Shown here piece after piece: positions 8,140 to 17,135 of a DNA stretch of 64,000 nt. How positions within the stretch are numbered: the first letter of the stretch is position 1; every line of letters begins with the position of its first letter. The stretch spans positions 216,434 through 280,433 of the forward strand of contig NZ_KB903252.1 of assembly GCF_000379685.1 (NCBI RefSeq), in the 5' to 3' direction. The notes beneath the pieces were generated by a model that was not told the origin of the DNA, ran no database searches, and saw nothing but the letters and a program-made list of their open reading frames with translations. The DNA is from Catelliglobosispora koreensis DSM 44566. GTDB taxonomy: Bacteria; Actinomycetota; Actinomycetes; Mycobacteriales; Micromonosporaceae. The translations under genes were made by a program, and so were the position numbers.

Positions 8140-9986
8140 GCTAGTGCCCCTTCGGGGAGATCGTCCTCGTCATAGACGTGTTCCCGCTCGCGCTCGGCTT
8201 CGGCCTTCTCGTAGGCGGTCACCAAGTTGCGGTATCCCTCCACTTTGGACAGCAACTCCTCGTGGCTGCCGTGGGCGAGGACCCGGCCCTGCTCGACGTA
8301 TACGACCTCGTCGGCGAGCGCGATCGTGGCGCGGCGGTACGCGACGACGAGAACCGAAGTCGCCTCAGCGGATCCGCGTAGCGAAGCCAGAATGCGCGCT
8401 TCGATCCGTGGGTCCACGGCACTGGTCGCGTCATCGAGAATGAGCAGGCGCGGAGTTCCCGCCAGCGCGCGGGCCAAGGTCAGCCGCTGGCGCTGGCCGC
8501 CAGAAAGCGAGGTGCCACGCTCGCCGAGCATGGTGTCGACACCTTCCGGAAGGCGCATGACAAACGTGTCCGCTTGCGCGATCGACAGCGCGTTGCGAAT
8601 GCGCCGGTCGTCGGCCTCCGGGCGGTTCAGCGAGACGTTCTCCTCAACGGAGTCATCAAAGATAAAGGCGATTTGGGGTACTAGAGCCACGTTGCGGCTC
8701 AGCGACGCTGACGTGAGCGTGCGCAGATCGGCACCGTCGAGTGTGATCATGCCCTGGTCCGGGTCGACGAGCCGGGAGGCCAGCATCGCGATCGTGGATT
8801 TGCCGGAACCCGTTGGCCCGACTAGCGCGACCGTCTTGCCAGCCGGCACCGTGAAGGTGACGTCATGCAAGACGGGCTGTTCCTCTTCATAGGAGAAGTT
8901 GACGTTAGCGAACCGCAAGGTGGCGGCGTCTTGCCCGCGCACATCGGCTTCGCCGTATTCCATCTTTCCGGTCGCGGACAGAACCTTCTCGACCCGTTCC
9001 CAGCCGGCCACGGAGCGCGGCAAGTCACCGAGCACCCAGCCGATCGCCCGCACTGGGAAGGCGAGCACCGTGAACAAGAAGGTCACCGAAACCAGTTCCG
9101 GCAACCCGATCGCACCCTGCTTGATGCGGATGACGCCAACGATCAGCGCGATGAGCGTGCCCGCAAACGGCAGCGATTCGACTAGCGGGTCAAACAATCC
9201 GCGCAGGCGGCCGACACGGATCAGGGCGTCACGCAACTCGCTCGCCTTCTGAGCGAACCTTTCGGTCTCCTGCTCCTCGCGTCCCATCGTCTTGACGACG
9301 AGGGCGCCGTCGAAGCTCTCGTGCGCGATGGCGCTGACTTCGGCCCGCTTCTGCTGAGCCAGGCTGACGCGCGGCGCCATGCGGCGGGAGAAGAACACGT
9401 TGACCGCGAACAGGGCTGGGAAAATGACGAGCCCGACCAGAGCCAGGGCCCAGTCGGTGGCGAACAACGTGCCAACCGCGCCGAACAGCATGAACACGGT
9501 TCCGACGGCGAACGGAAGTGGAGCGAGCGGAAACCAGGCCGACTCCACGTCAGCGTTGGCATTGGACAGCAACGTCCCCGTGGCGTGCTGTTGATGCCAC
9601 GACAGCGGCAGCTCCAGGTAACGGCGGGTCACGCGACGGCGATAGCGCGCCTGCTGGGCGAACATCATGTAGCCGGAACCCAGGCGGCGGCCGAAGATGC
9701 CGATGACCCGGCCCACACCCATGGCGAGCAATACGCCCGCCGCTAACACCAGCGAACCAGAAGCAACGTGCCGCTGCTCGTTGAACGATTCAGCGACAAC
9801 GTCTCCGACGATCCAGCCGACCACTGTCGCCTGCCCTACGACTAGGGCGCCGAATAAGCAGCTGGCTAAGACCGCGATCGCGAAAATCCGGGGCTCATCA
9901 CGGATCGCCCGAACCATCACCCGGGCCCCGCGTGCCAGAACATCTCTCCCCGTTATCTCTGGCTTGCCCTCGTTCGCCACGCCCAC
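8136..9986 (-). CDS. Heterodimeric ABC exporter, subunit A (degenerate catalytic site)
   Basis: 616 residues with an N-terminal six-helix membrane domain and a C-terminal ATPase. Walker A is GPTGSGKST and the signature LSGGQRQR is canonical. Walker B reads LLILDDATS, with Asp in place of catalytic Glu, and the H-loop position has Tyr (AYRRAT). This half therefore carries the non-catalytic site, complementary to subunit B. It is the first gene of the pair, overlapping subunit B by four bases. The GTG start at 9986 faces the TIGR03085 gene across about 118 bases. The C-terminal tail is acidic. A TCCACTTTGGA palindrome lies inside at 8239-8249. Confidence 0.93.
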   Translation of the reverse strand: MGVANEGKPEITGRDVLARGARVMVRAIRDEPRIFAIAVLASCLFGALVVGQATVVGWIVGDVVAESFNEQRHVASGSLVLAAGVLLAMGVGRVIGIFGRRLGSGYMMFAQQARYRRRVTRRYLELPLSWHQQHATGTLLSNANADVESAWFPLAPLPFAVGTVFMLFGAVGTLFATDWALALVGLVIFPALFAVNVFFSRRMAPRVSLAQQKRAEVSAIAHESFDGALVVKTMGREEQETERFAQKASELRDALIRVGRLRGLFDPLVESLPFAGTLIALIVGVIRIKQGAIGLPELVSVTFLFTVLAFPVRAIGWVLGDLPRSVAGWERVEKVLSATGKMEYGEADVRGQDAATLRFANVNFSYEEEQPVLHDVTFTVPAGKTVALVGPTGSGKSTIAMLASRLVDPDQGMITLDGADLRTLTSASLSRNVALVPQIAFIFDDSVEENVSLNRPEADDRRIRNALSIAQADTFVMRLPEGVDTMLGERGTSLSGGQRQRLTLARALAGTPRLLILDDATSAVDPRIEARILASLRGSAEATSVLVVAYRRATIALADEVVYVEQGRVLAHGSHEELLSKVEGYRNLVTAYEKAEAEREREHVYDEDDLPEGALA

Positions 9987-10104
9987 CGCCGTTCACTAGT
10001 AAGTCCAAACCGGGACTCTCATCCTTACTGAGCCAGGTTCTTAAAGGCGACCCGGATTCCGGTCTGCGTGTGATCTCACATAACCGGACACCTAGGATCG
10101 CCAC

Positions 10105-10737
10105 ATGAGCAGGTTCGCGCACGACGAACGGCTGGCTCTGGCCGACCTAATGGCCAAAACCGGGCCGGATGCTCCCACCCTTTGCGGCGGCTGGACCGTC
10201 CGCGACTTACTGGCGCACTTGATCCTTCGGGAACGCCGCCCCGATGCGGCGCTAGGCATCCTGGTCAAGCGCTTCGCCGGGCGCACCGAGCAGGTGCAGC
10301 GACAGTTAGCCGCCCGCGATTTCGCGGCCCAGCTCTCTGAGCTGCGGCAACCCCCCTGGTGGAACCCATTGACCCGTCCCCCATTCGATGAGCTGGTCAA
10401 CCTCACCGAAATGTTTGTGCACTTCGAGGATGTCAGACGCGCGAGTCCAACGTGGACACCGCGTCAGCTATCCGCTGAGATACAAAAAGCTCTATGGAAG
10501 ATGGTGCAACGGAGAGCCCGCTTGGCGCTACGCCGGCTTAGCTATCGAGTGCGGATCGCCGCTCCCGGCTTCGGCGTCGTTTTCGCAGGCAAACTCGGCC
10601 CTGACGCCGTCACGGTCACCGGGGATCCCGCTGAATTACTGATCTTCTTATTCGGGCGGCAAGCGCATAGCCTGGCTACCGTTGAGGGGCCACCAGAATT
10701 GACCGACCGGCTGCTGAGAGCCCGTCTCGGGATCTGA
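10105..10737 (+). CDS. TIGR03085-type mycothiol-dependent/DinB-like metal-binding protein
   Basis: 210 residues of the maleylpyruvate-isomerase N-terminal/DinB-like superfamily common in actinomycetes. The typical start is visible: ERLALADLM, CGGWTVRDLLAHLILRE, with His in DLLAH and later MFVHFEDVRRA as probable metal ligands. Members are thought to be mycothiol-linked metal-dependent enzymes, but the reaction is unknown. The start is probably leaderless: TAGGAT at 10093-10098 lies six bases before the ATG. It stands alone between the divergent exporter and the acyl-CoA synthetase gene. Confidence 0.85.
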   Translation: MSRFAHDERLALADLMAKTGPDAPTLCGGWTVRDLLAHLILRERRPDAALGILVKRFAGRTEQVQRQLAARDFAAQLSELRQPPWWNPLTRPPFDELVNLTEMFVHFEDVRRASPTWTPRQLSAEIQKALWKMVQRRARLALRRLSYRVRIAAPGFGVVFAGKLGPDAVTVTGDPAELLIFLFGRQAHSLATVEGPPELTDRLLRARLGI

Positions 10738-10782
10738 GCACGTTGGCCTTGCCGTACAAGTACTCTTCGGTAACACTGCATT

Positions 10783-10802
10783 AACGTGTTCCCCGTCACG
10801 TT
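10783..10802. promoter_or_regulatory. Inverted repeat upstream of acyl-CoA synthetase gene
   Basis: AACGTG and CACGTT form a 6-bp inverted repeat with an 8-base spacer, ending 8 bases before the ATG of the long-chain acyl-CoA synthetase gene. It is a plausible operator for a fatty-acid-responsive regulator (inference); the arms are short. Confidence 0.35.
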
Positions 10803-10810
10803 CTAACGAA

Positions 10811-12649
10811 ATGGGCGACCTCCAGATGACCCTTGAAGTGCCGTACCGCTCTATTCCTGACATGTTCCTGCAACGTGTCGCGGCGACGCCCGACTCGCAT
10901 GCCTTTGGTGGCCCCGGCCCGGATGAGAAGCCGGTTTGGCACACCTGGGCGCAGATCGGTCAGCGCGCCTCGGCCGTCGCGGCCGGGCTCACCACCCTTG
11001 GCGTGGGCAAGGAGGACCGCGTAGCCATCGCGGCGACCACTCGCCTCGACTGGATCGTGGCAGACCTCGGCATCATGTGCGCCGGAGCGGCGACGACCAC
11101 CGTTTATCCCACCACCGAGCCAGAGGACGCGTGCTTCATCATCGCCGACTCCGGTTCCAAGGTGCTCATCGCCGAGAACCAGGCGCAGGCCGCCAAGATG
11201 GATCCGACGGCGGTGCCCTCGCTCAAGCACATCGTGCTGATCGACGGTGCGCCTGACCCGTCAGCCGGCATCCCGCAGATCACGCTCGCCGAGCTGGAGA
11301 GCCGGGGCACCGAGTTGCTCGCCGGCAACCCCAGCCTGGTCAAGGATCTCAGCGCCGCTGTTGGCCCAGACGACCTCGCCACCCTGATCTACACGTCCGG
11401 CACGACGGGCCGCCCCAAGGGCGTTGAGCTCCTGCATGGCGGATGGGTTTGGGAAGGCGTGGCCCAGGGTGACGTCGGCGTGCTGCTCCCGACCGACCTT
11501 CAGTTCCTGTGGCTGCCGCTGTCGCACTCGTTTGGCAAGACCCTGATCTGCGGCATCATCCACGTTGGCGTGCCGACCTATGTCGACGGCCGCGTGGACA
11601 AGATTGTCGACAACCTGGGCATCATCAAGCCGACCCTCATGTGTGCCGCACCGCGCATCTTCGAGAAGGTCTACAACCGTGTCGTCACGCAGGCCACTTC
11701 GGCTGGCGGGCTCAAGGCGAAGATCTTCGGCTGGGCTGTGCGCACCGGTAAGAAGAAGGTCGCGCTGGAGCAGGCTGGCAAGCCGGTGCCCGGTGGCCTG
11801 CAGCGCAAGTACAACCTCGCGCACAAACTCGTGTTCAGCAAGCTGCACGCGCGCCTGGGCGGCAACATGCGTTACATGGTCTCGGGTTCGGCCGCGCTGT
11901 CCGTGCCGATCGCGGAGTTCTTCGCCGCGGCTGGACTGCCGATCAGCGAAGGCTACGGACTGACCGAAAACAGCGCCGGTGCCTTCGTTAACCGGCCGGG
12001 CGCACTGAAGATCGGTACCGTCGGGCAGGCACTCGCGGACATGGAATGCAAGATTGACGAAGACGGCGAGATCCTCCTGCGTGGAACGCCCATCATGCGC
12101 GGCTACCACAACCTGCCGGAAGAGACCTCGGCTGTCTTCACCGAAGACGGCTTCTTCCGCACCGGCGACATCGGTGAGCTTGACGCCGACGGCTTCCTGA
12201 AGATCACGGACCGCAAGAAGGACCTCATGAAGACCTCGGGCGGCAAATACGTCGCGCCGAGCCACATCGAGGGCATCTTCAAGTCCATCAACCCTTACAC
12301 GTCGCAGTGCCTCATCATCGGCAACGCCCGCAACTACTGCACGTTGCTGGTCACGCTCGACCCGGAGAGCATCACGGCGTGGGGCACGGCCAACGGCCTG
12401 GAAGGCAAGTCCTACACCGAAATCGTGGCCTCGCCTGAGGCGCACAAACTCGTGCAGGGCTACGTCGACGAGCTGAACACCAAGCTCAACCGGTGGGAGA
12501 CGGTCAAGAAGTTCACCATCCTGCACCGCGACCTCACCATCGAAGACGGCGAGATCACGCCGTCGCTGAAGCTGAAGCGCAAGGTCATCGAGGCCAACTT
12601 CAGCGGTGAGATCGAGAAGATGTACGAAGGCACCGTCGCCGCCGTCTAA
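10811..12649 (+). CDS. Long-chain fatty-acid-CoA ligase (AMP-forming), FadD type
   Basis: A 612-residue ANL-superfamily enzyme that adenylates a fatty acid and transfers it to CoA. Motifs: LIYTSGTTGRPKGVEL (P-loop, about 194-209), YGLTENS, RTGDIGELDADGFLKITDRKKDL (hinge and A8) and KTSGGKYVAP. The N-terminus (IPDMFLQRVAATPDSHAF) is typical of the FadD15 group, and it is paralogous to the gene at 49122-50798. ATG at 10811 is used; ATG at 10826 is possible. An AACGTG/CACGTT inverted repeat lies just upstream. Convergent with the MocR gene six bases downstream. Confidence 0.93.
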   Translation: MGDLQMTLEVPYRSIPDMFLQRVAATPDSHAFGGPGPDEKPVWHTWAQIGQRASAVAAGLTTLGVGKEDRVAIAATTRLDWIVADLGIMCAGAATTTVYPTTEPEDACFIIADSGSKVLIAENQAQAAKMDPTAVPSLKHIVLIDGAPDPSAGIPQITLAELESRGTELLAGNPSLVKDLSAAVGPDDLATLIYTSGTTGRPKGVELLHGGWVWEGVAQGDVGVLLPTDLQFLWLPLSHSFGKTLICGIIHVGVPTYVDGRVDKIVDNLGIIKPTLMCAAPRIFEKVYNRVVTQATSAGGLKAKIFGWAVRTGKKKVALEQAGKPVPGGLQRKYNLAHKLVFSKLHARLGGNMRYMVSGSAALSVPIAEFFAAAGLPISEGYGLTENSAGAFVNRPGALKIGTVGQALADMECKIDEDGEILLRGTPIMRGYHNLPEETSAVFTEDGFFRTGDIGELDADGFLKITDRKKDLMKTSGGKYVAPSHIEGIFKSINPYTSQCLIIGNARNYCTLLVTLDPESITAWGTANGLEGKSYTEIVASPEAHKLVQGYVDELNTKLNRWETVKKFTILHRDLTIEDGEITPSLKLKRKVIEANFSGEIEKMYEGTVAAV

Positions 12650-12654
12650 CGGTT

Positions 12655-14109
12655 TTACGCGATCAGTTCGGGCTCGCTCCATTGTGGACGCGAGCCCGTT
12701 CTGTCTAGGTCGTAACGGGCCGAGGCGATCCGGGCGATGCCGTCCTGCAACTCTGGAATGGTCTGCGTGAACGGAAGCCGCAGGAACCGCTCTAACGTCC
12801 CGTCGACGCCGAAGCGTGGCCCGGGAGCCAGCCGCACTCCCAACGGCTCCACGGCACGGGCAAGGGCACTGGATACCGGGCCGTCAAGTTCGGCCCACAG
12901 CGTCACCCCACCCGAGGGCGGCACGACCCTCCAATCAGGAAGGTGCTCGGCGACTATTCGCAGCAGTTCATCTCTTTGCGCTCTTAGCTGGTTGCGCCTA
13001 ACCGCGATGACCTGCTCAGTCTGGCTCAGCAAATGCACCCCGATCAGCTGCTCCAGCACGGGTCCCGAGGTGTCCACCCCGACGCGCTGAGCCGCCAGCC
13101 GCTGGACTGTCGGTGCACTGGCCCTGATCCAGCCCAGGCGCAGACCGCCCCAGAACGGCTTGCTCATCCCGCCGATCGTCATGACGCGGCCATGCCTGTC
13201 AAAGCTCGCGACCGCTGGCGGCATCTCCTGGCCGTCGAGGGCCAAGTCCACAAAGGACTCATCGATCACGAGATCGGTGCCCGCCCGTTGTGCCGCGACG
13301 ACAAGCTGCTCTCTGAACGCGGCGGGCATCAAGTGGCCGGTCGGATTCTGAAACTCCGGGATCAGGTAAGCCAGCCGCGGCCGCACCTGCCTGAGCGTGC
13401 TCAGCAGCAGTTCGGCGTCCCAGCCGTTCTCGTCGAGGCCATGCGTGGAGATCCTCGCCCGCCGGTCCCTAAGCGCGGCAAGCGCATTGGGATAGGTCGG
13501 AGATTCCACAAGAACAGGAGCTCCAACTGGTACTAGAAGGCGCAGCACCAAATCCAGAGCGTGCAGGACGCCGTTGGTCACCATGATCTGCTCGGGACTG
13601 GTGGGCAGCCCGCGGGCGGTGAATTGCGCGGCCACCGCGGCACGGAACTCCGGAATGCCAGACGGGTGATAACCGGTGGAGTTCAGATAACGGGGAAGGT
13701 CGTTGAGCGCGGCTTTCGTCGCCGCCATGAGTTCATCAGGAGCCGACAGCGCGGCACAGCTCAAGTCGATCAGGTCGAGGTCTTCCGAGGAAGTCCAAAG
13801 CCCGCTGCCTTCGACTTTCAGTCCACTGGGCAGGGCCGTCCAGCTGCCAGCGCCCCGCTTGCTGTTGAGGTGGCCCGATTCCCTGAGCTCACGGTAGGCC
13901 GCGGAGACAGTCGTGCGGGAGATCGCGAGGGCATCAGCCAGCTCCCGCTCGGCGGGAAGCCTGACTCCCAGCGGCAGCCGTCCGTCGGCGAGCAGTCCAC
14001 GGACCGCGCTGGCGAGCGCCGCGTAGTCCGGGCTGCGCCTGCGCGCTGGCAACGCGTGCCACCTGCCCAGTAACCGGGCGAGCTGCGTCCCACGTACCGT
14101 CGGCGTCAT
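12655..14109 (-). CDS. MocR/GntR-family regulator with aminotransferase fold (YczR-type)
   Basis: 484 residues: an N-terminal GntR winged helix (LPLGVRLPAERELADALAIS, RTTVSAAYRELRESG) and a large class-I aminotransferase domain that binds PLP. Motifs include EFQNPTGHLMP, VIDESFVDLAL and the PLP-lysine region GGMSKPFWGGLRLGWIR. ATG at 14109 is preceded by GGGAGGTGG; the longer upstream open frame is rejected because it runs through the intergenic region. It is divergent from a YczE-type membrane protein gene, the standard arrangement in which the MocR regulator activates yczE. Probable binding repeats lie at 14163-14206. An iterated TCCATTGTGGA is at 12678-12688. Confidence 0.9.
   Translation of the reverse strand: MTPTVRGTQLARLLGRWHALPARRRSPDYAALASAVRGLLADGRLPLGVRLPAERELADALAISRTTVSAAYRELRESGHLNSKRGAGSWTALPSGLKVEGSGLWTSSEDLDLIDLSCAALSAPDELMAATKAALNDLPRYLNSTGYHPSGIPEFRAAVAAQFTARGLPTSPEQIMVTNGVLHALDLVLRLLVPVGAPVLVESPTYPNALAALRDRRARISTHGLDENGWDAELLLSTLRQVRPRLAYLIPEFQNPTGHLMPAAFREQLVVAAQRAGTDLVIDESFVDLALDGQEMPPAVASFDRHGRVMTIGGMSKPFWGGLRLGWIRASAPTVQRLAAQRVGVDTSGPVLEQLIGVHLLSQTEQVIAVRRNQLRAQRDELLRIVAEHLPDWRVVPPSGGVTLWAELDGPVSSALARAVEPLGVRLAPGPRFGVDGTLERFLRLPFTQTIPELQDGIARIASARYDLDRTGSRPQWSEPELIA
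12669..12698. terminator. Hairpin at the end of fadD
   Basis: CGGGCTCG (12669-12676) pairs with CGAGCCCG (12691-12698), 20 bases after the fadD stop and inside the 3' end of the convergent MocR gene. The loop contains a TCCATTGTGGA palindrome. Confidence 0.5.
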
Positions 14110-14162
14110 CCCGCCCACCTCCCTGTGGCATTCACGTTTGCCGAGGTCTTTGGTCCACCACG

Positions 14163-14206
14163 CCAGAATTGGCTCTTTCTGGTGCCTGGATTGGCCTCCA
14201 GACTGG
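14163..14206. promoter_or_regulatory. Probable MocR binding repeats between yczR-like and yczE-like genes
   Basis: Three related boxes, CCAGAATTGG (14163-14172), CCTGGATTGG (14185-14194) and CCAGACTGG (14198-14206), lie in the 102-base divergent gap just upstream of the yczE-like ATG at 14212. CAGACT at 14199 is a possible -10 box seven bases before the ATG. Direct-repeat operators are usual for MocR regulators; assignment is by position. Confidence 0.5.
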
Positions 14207-14211
14207 CAGAC

Positions 14212-14889
14212 ATGACCGCGAAAGACAAGCCAATGCCGATGCCACTCACCTTCCGGCTGCCGCTGCGGCTTGCACAGCTCATGGCCGGCCTTACCGGGTA
14301 CGCCGTGAGCATCAGCCTGATGCTCAAAGCTGGCCTGGGAAACCAGCCGTGGGACGTCTTCCACCAGGGCATCGCTCTCAAGACCGGCCTGAGCATTGGC
14401 ACCGTGCTCGTCATCGCCGGCGCGGTCGTCCTGTTGTGCTGGATCCCGCTACGGCAGCGGCCCGGCATCGGGACCATCTCGAACATTCTCGTAATCGGCG
14501 TCGTGGTCGATCTCGTCAATACGTTCCTGCCGACGCCCGGCCACCTCGCGGTGCGGTGGCTCTTCCTCATCGGCGGCATCGTCCTGTGCGGCGCGGCAAG
14601 TGGCCTCTACATTGGAGCCAATTTGGGCCCTGGCCCCCGCGACGGCCTCATGACCGGCTTGGCCGCACGCTCATGGTCGCTGCGCGGATGGCGAACCGTC
14701 ATCGAGATCGCCGTCGTCGCGATCGGCGTCATCCTCGGCGGCCGTGCCCACATCGGCACGATCCTCTACGCACTGGCCATCGGTCCGCTCGCGCAATTCT
14801 TCTTGCCCATGTTCACGATCCGCCCCGCCGCCCGCACTCCGGAACCGCTAAGCGGGGAGGTCGTCGGCGCGACGGCGCAGGTGAGCTGA
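14212..14889 (+). CDS. YczE/YitT-like integral membrane protein
   Basis: 225 residues with about five to six membrane helices. It carries the family features GLTGYAVSISLMLKAGLGNQPWDVFHQG near the start and GANLGPGPRDGLMTGL in the middle. Function is unknown, but YczE proteins are regularly controlled by a divergent MocR regulator, as here. ATG at 14212 is chosen because promoter-like repeats end just before it; the open frame upstream is part of the intergenic region. The 3' end overlaps the convergent ECF sigma gene by 42 bases. Confidence 0.85.
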   Translation: MTAKDKPMPMPLTFRLPLRLAQLMAGLTGYAVSISLMLKAGLGNQPWDVFHQGIALKTGLSIGTVLVIAGAVVLLCWIPLRQRPGIGTISNILVIGVVVDLVNTFLPTPGHLAVRWLFLIGGIVLCGAASGLYIGANLGPGPRDGLMTGLAARSWSLRGWRTVIEIAVVAIGVILGGRAHIGTILYALAIGPLAQFFLPMFTIRPAARTPEPLSGEVVGATAQVS

Positions 14890-16074
14890 CTGCGGGACGC
14901 TCAGGCCCAGGGCGATCGCCTTGTCGTAGGCGGTCCGCGCTTCGTCTGGCCGGTCAAGGCGCCGCAAGAGTTCGGCTCGGGTGGCGTGCCACCACGGATA
15001 GCTTTCCAGCCCACTGATCTCATCGACGAGCTTTAGCGCTGGCACTGGGCCGTCGCGTTCAGCGATCGCGACGGCCCTGTTCAGCCTGGCGACCGGCGTC
15101 TCGTGCACGGTCAGCAAGACGTCATACCAAGAGATCACGGCATCCCAGTCGGTCTGCGCGTAGGACGGTGCGAGCGCGTGACAGGCCGCGATGGCGGCCT
15201 GGACGGCGTACGCATTGGGCACGTGCGGGGTTCGCTTCAGCGCGGCGCCGGCGAGTTCGACGCCTTCCTTGATCTGAGCCCGGTCCCACGTGCCACGGTC
15301 CTGCTCGGGCAGCAGCACTGGATTGCCTTGTGCGTCAAGGCGGCTCGCACGACGAGAGTCCTGAAGCAGAAGCAGGGCAAGCAATCCGAGCGCGGTGGCT
15401 TCGTCAGGCATGAGTTCAGTGAGCAGTCGCGCCAGGCGAATCGCTTCTCGCGTCAGCGAATGGCGTTGCAGATCAGCGCCAGTGCTCGCTGAGTACCCCT
15501 CGTTGAATATCAGATAGATCGTGGCCGCGACGGACGCTAACCGCTCCGGCAACTCCCCGGAATCCGGGACCTGGTAAGGGATTCGCTCTTGCTCGATCTT
15601 CTGCTTCGCCCGCGTGAGCCGTTTGGCCATGCTCGCCTCGGAGACGACGAGAGCGCGGGCGACTTCCACTGTGGACAATCCACCGAGGGTACGCAGAGCG
15701 AGCGCCACTTGCGCCTCCGGTGCCAGAGCCGGGTGACAGCACGTGAAGATGAGCCGCAGCAAGTCATCGCGCACTACCTCATCGGGCTCGGGCGCCGGAT
15801 CCAGCAACGACATGGCCTCGGCTTCCTTCTCGGGCCGGCGAATCTCGCGGCGGATGAGATCGATCGCCCGCCGTTTCGCGGTGACCGTCAGCCAGGCACG
15901 CGGGTTATCGGGCACACCGTCTTGGGGCCAGGTCTCCAGCGCGCGCACGACAGCGTCCTGCACCGCGTCTTCGGCCAGGCTCATGTCCCCGGTGAGGCGA
16001 ATGAGCGTCGCCAGCACCCGGGTACCTTCGTGTTTGACAGCCTGTTCAGCGGCCGTTGCTGGATCCATCGTCAC
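14848..16074 (-). CDS. ECF sigma factor with DUF6596 C-terminal extension (ECF42-like)
   Basis: 408 residues. The N-terminal 170 contain sigma region 2 (SLAEDAVQDAVVRALETWP, PRAWLTVTAKRRAIDLIR) and region 4 (LRTLGGLSTVEVARALVVSEASMAKRLTRAKQKI). The remaining 230 form the TPR-like DUF6596 extension (YLIFNEGYSAS, NRAVAIAERDGPVPALKLVDEI). ECF42 sigmas are typically encoded next to DGPF proteins, as here, and lack an anti-sigma; the extension is thought to control activity. The GTG at 16074 overlaps the DGPF stop (GTGA); ATG at 16068 is an alternative. Last gene of a four-gene operon. Confidence 0.93.
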   Translation of the reverse strand: MTMDPATAAEQAVKHEGTRVLATLIRLTGDMSLAEDAVQDAVVRALETWPQDGVPDNPRAWLTVTAKRRAIDLIRREIRRPEKEAEAMSLLDPAPEPDEVVRDDLLRLIFTCCHPALAPEAQVALALRTLGGLSTVEVARALVVSEASMAKRLTRAKQKIEQERIPYQVPDSGELPERLASVAATIYLIFNEGYSASTGADLQRHSLTREAIRLARLLTELMPDEATALGLLALLLLQDSRRASRLDAQGNPVLLPEQDRGTWDRAQIKEGVELAGAALKRTPHVPNAYAVQAAIAACHALAPSYAQTDWDAVISWYDVLLTVHETPVARLNRAVAIAERDGPVPALKLVDEISGLESYPWWHATRAELLRRLDRPDEARTAYDKAIALGLSVPQSAHLRRRADDLPA

Positions 16075-16421
16075 GAGTAAAGCGTGGGGTGCACCTGCCG
16101 CACTTCGATCGTGCCGTAGGCGGCGGCCGGAATCTTGGCCGCCACCTTCATCGCCTCATCGAGGTCAGCGCACTCGAGCAGGTAGAAGCCGGTGATGACT
16201 TCTTTGGTTTCCGCGAAGGGGCCGTCGCTGATCACGGGAGCGCCCCCGTCTTGCCGAACCGTCACCTTCTTCGCCGTGGCCGTCGGGTAAAGCGCGTGGC
16301 CACCGCGCAGAATCGCGGCATGCGCCTCCTCGAAGCGGGTGTATTCCTTCAGCCCTTCAGCGAACTCCGGCTGATGCCAGTCGGCTTCTTCGGTGTAGGT
16401 GAACGCGATGTAGAGCGGCAT
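16071..16421 (-). CDS. YCII-related DGPF-domain protein
   Basis: A 116-residue small protein of the YCII/DGPF family. The diagnostic SDGPFAETKEVITGFYLLE stretch lies in its middle and EVRQVHP at its end. Proteins of this family are regularly encoded with ECF42 sigma factors and may be their target or partner; no enzymatic role is established. ATG at 16421 has AAGGAG upstream, and it abuts the DUF1905 stop. Its stop overlaps the sigma gene start. Confidence 0.9.
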   Translation of the reverse strand: MPLYIAFTYTEEADWHQPEFAEGLKEYTRFEEAHAAILRGGHALYPTATAKKVTVRQDGGAPVISDGPFAETKEVITGFYLLECADLDEAMKVAAKIPAAAYGTIEVRQVHPTLYS

Positions 16422-16685
16422 CTATATTCTCTCCTTGAGGACGACAGTGACGGTGTCACCTGCCTCCTTGCCGATCGCCTTACGGACTTCGGCTTTGACT
16501 GGAAGCTTGTGCCTGCCGTCCCCGAGCGCCATGAACGAGCTCTGAAACTCTTGCCCGTCAATCGTTCCCTTGACTTTGACGAGACCCCGCGTGCCAAAGT
16601 ACGTCACCGACTCGGGCCACACGAGGTAAGTGTGCGCGCCCTTCGCCGAGCCCTTCTCCAACGTGGCCGTGAACTTCTTATTCAT
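16422..16685 (-). CDS. DUF1905 domain protein
   Basis: 87 residues forming a single DUF1905 beta-barrel domain ([56 protein letters not shown]). Function unknown. The ATG overlaps the VOC gene stop (ATGAATAA) and the gene ends immediately before the DGPF start. It belongs to the VOC-DUF1905-DGPF-sigma operon. Confidence 0.85.
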   Translation of the reverse strand: MNKKFTATLEKGSAKGAHTYLVWPESVTYFGTRGLVKVKGTIDGQEFQSSFMALGDGRHKLPVKAEVRKAIGKEAGDTVTVVLKERI

Positions 16686-17040
16686 TGCCCTGTCCAATCC
16701 CGACGATGATGAGCGTGTTGCCTTCTGAATCGCGCACCGTGAACATCGGGGGCACGTCCCCCAGGTCCATGATCTCGTCATCCGCATCGGCTCCGCTTGC
16801 TTTCAGCCGCGCGTGCATCGCCTTGGCATCGTCAGTGAACAATCTGATGCCGGAAGGCACGTCCTCCTTGATGAGAGCGATCGTGGTCTGACCTCCAGGC
16901 GGACCGACCTCGATCCACGGCCCGTCCCCAAACGCAACGTCCCGCCGGACCTCGAACCCGAGCGTCTTGGTGTAAAACTCCAGCGCCCGCTGCTGGTCAG
17001 CGACCCTGACCCCAACGTTGCCGATGATCGTGTGACTCAT
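16678..17040 (-). CDS. VOC-family (glyoxalase/bleomycin-resistance-like) protein
   Basis: A 120-residue vicinal-oxygen-chelate protein with paired beta-alpha-beta-beta-beta units: [26 protein letters not shown], then [15 protein letters not shown]. It may be a metal-dependent lyase, dioxygenase or binding protein; the substrate cannot be told. ATG at 17040 is preceded by AAGGAGGACATC. First gene of the ECF42 operon. Upstream lie a LexA-like box and an inverted repeat at 17136-17159, shared with the divergent HEPN gene. Confidence 0.88.
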   Translation of the reverse strand: MSHTIIGNVGVRVADQQRALEFYTKTLGFEVRRDVAFGDGPWIEVGPPGGQTTIALIKEDVPSGIRLFTDDAKAMHARLKASGADADDEIMDLGDVPPMFTVRDSEGNTLIIVGIGQGNE

Positions 17041-17135
17041 GATGTCCTCCTTCTTTACCTTAAGGACGAATGAGCTGACGGGATCTGGACAACTGAGGCT
17101 CGCGCAGGTCGTGGTGTCTTGACCGGGGGTCTGAT

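Noticed and set aside
10069-10080. TGTGATCTCACA as a Crp/GlxR site
   Set aside because: The half sites are separated by 2 instead of 6 bases, so it does not fit the Crp consensus; it may be another operator or chance.
11261-12682. 473-codon antisense frame across the fadD gene
   Set aside because: Overlaps a clear acyl-CoA ligase gene completely and shows no domain pattern; typical GC-rich shadow frame.
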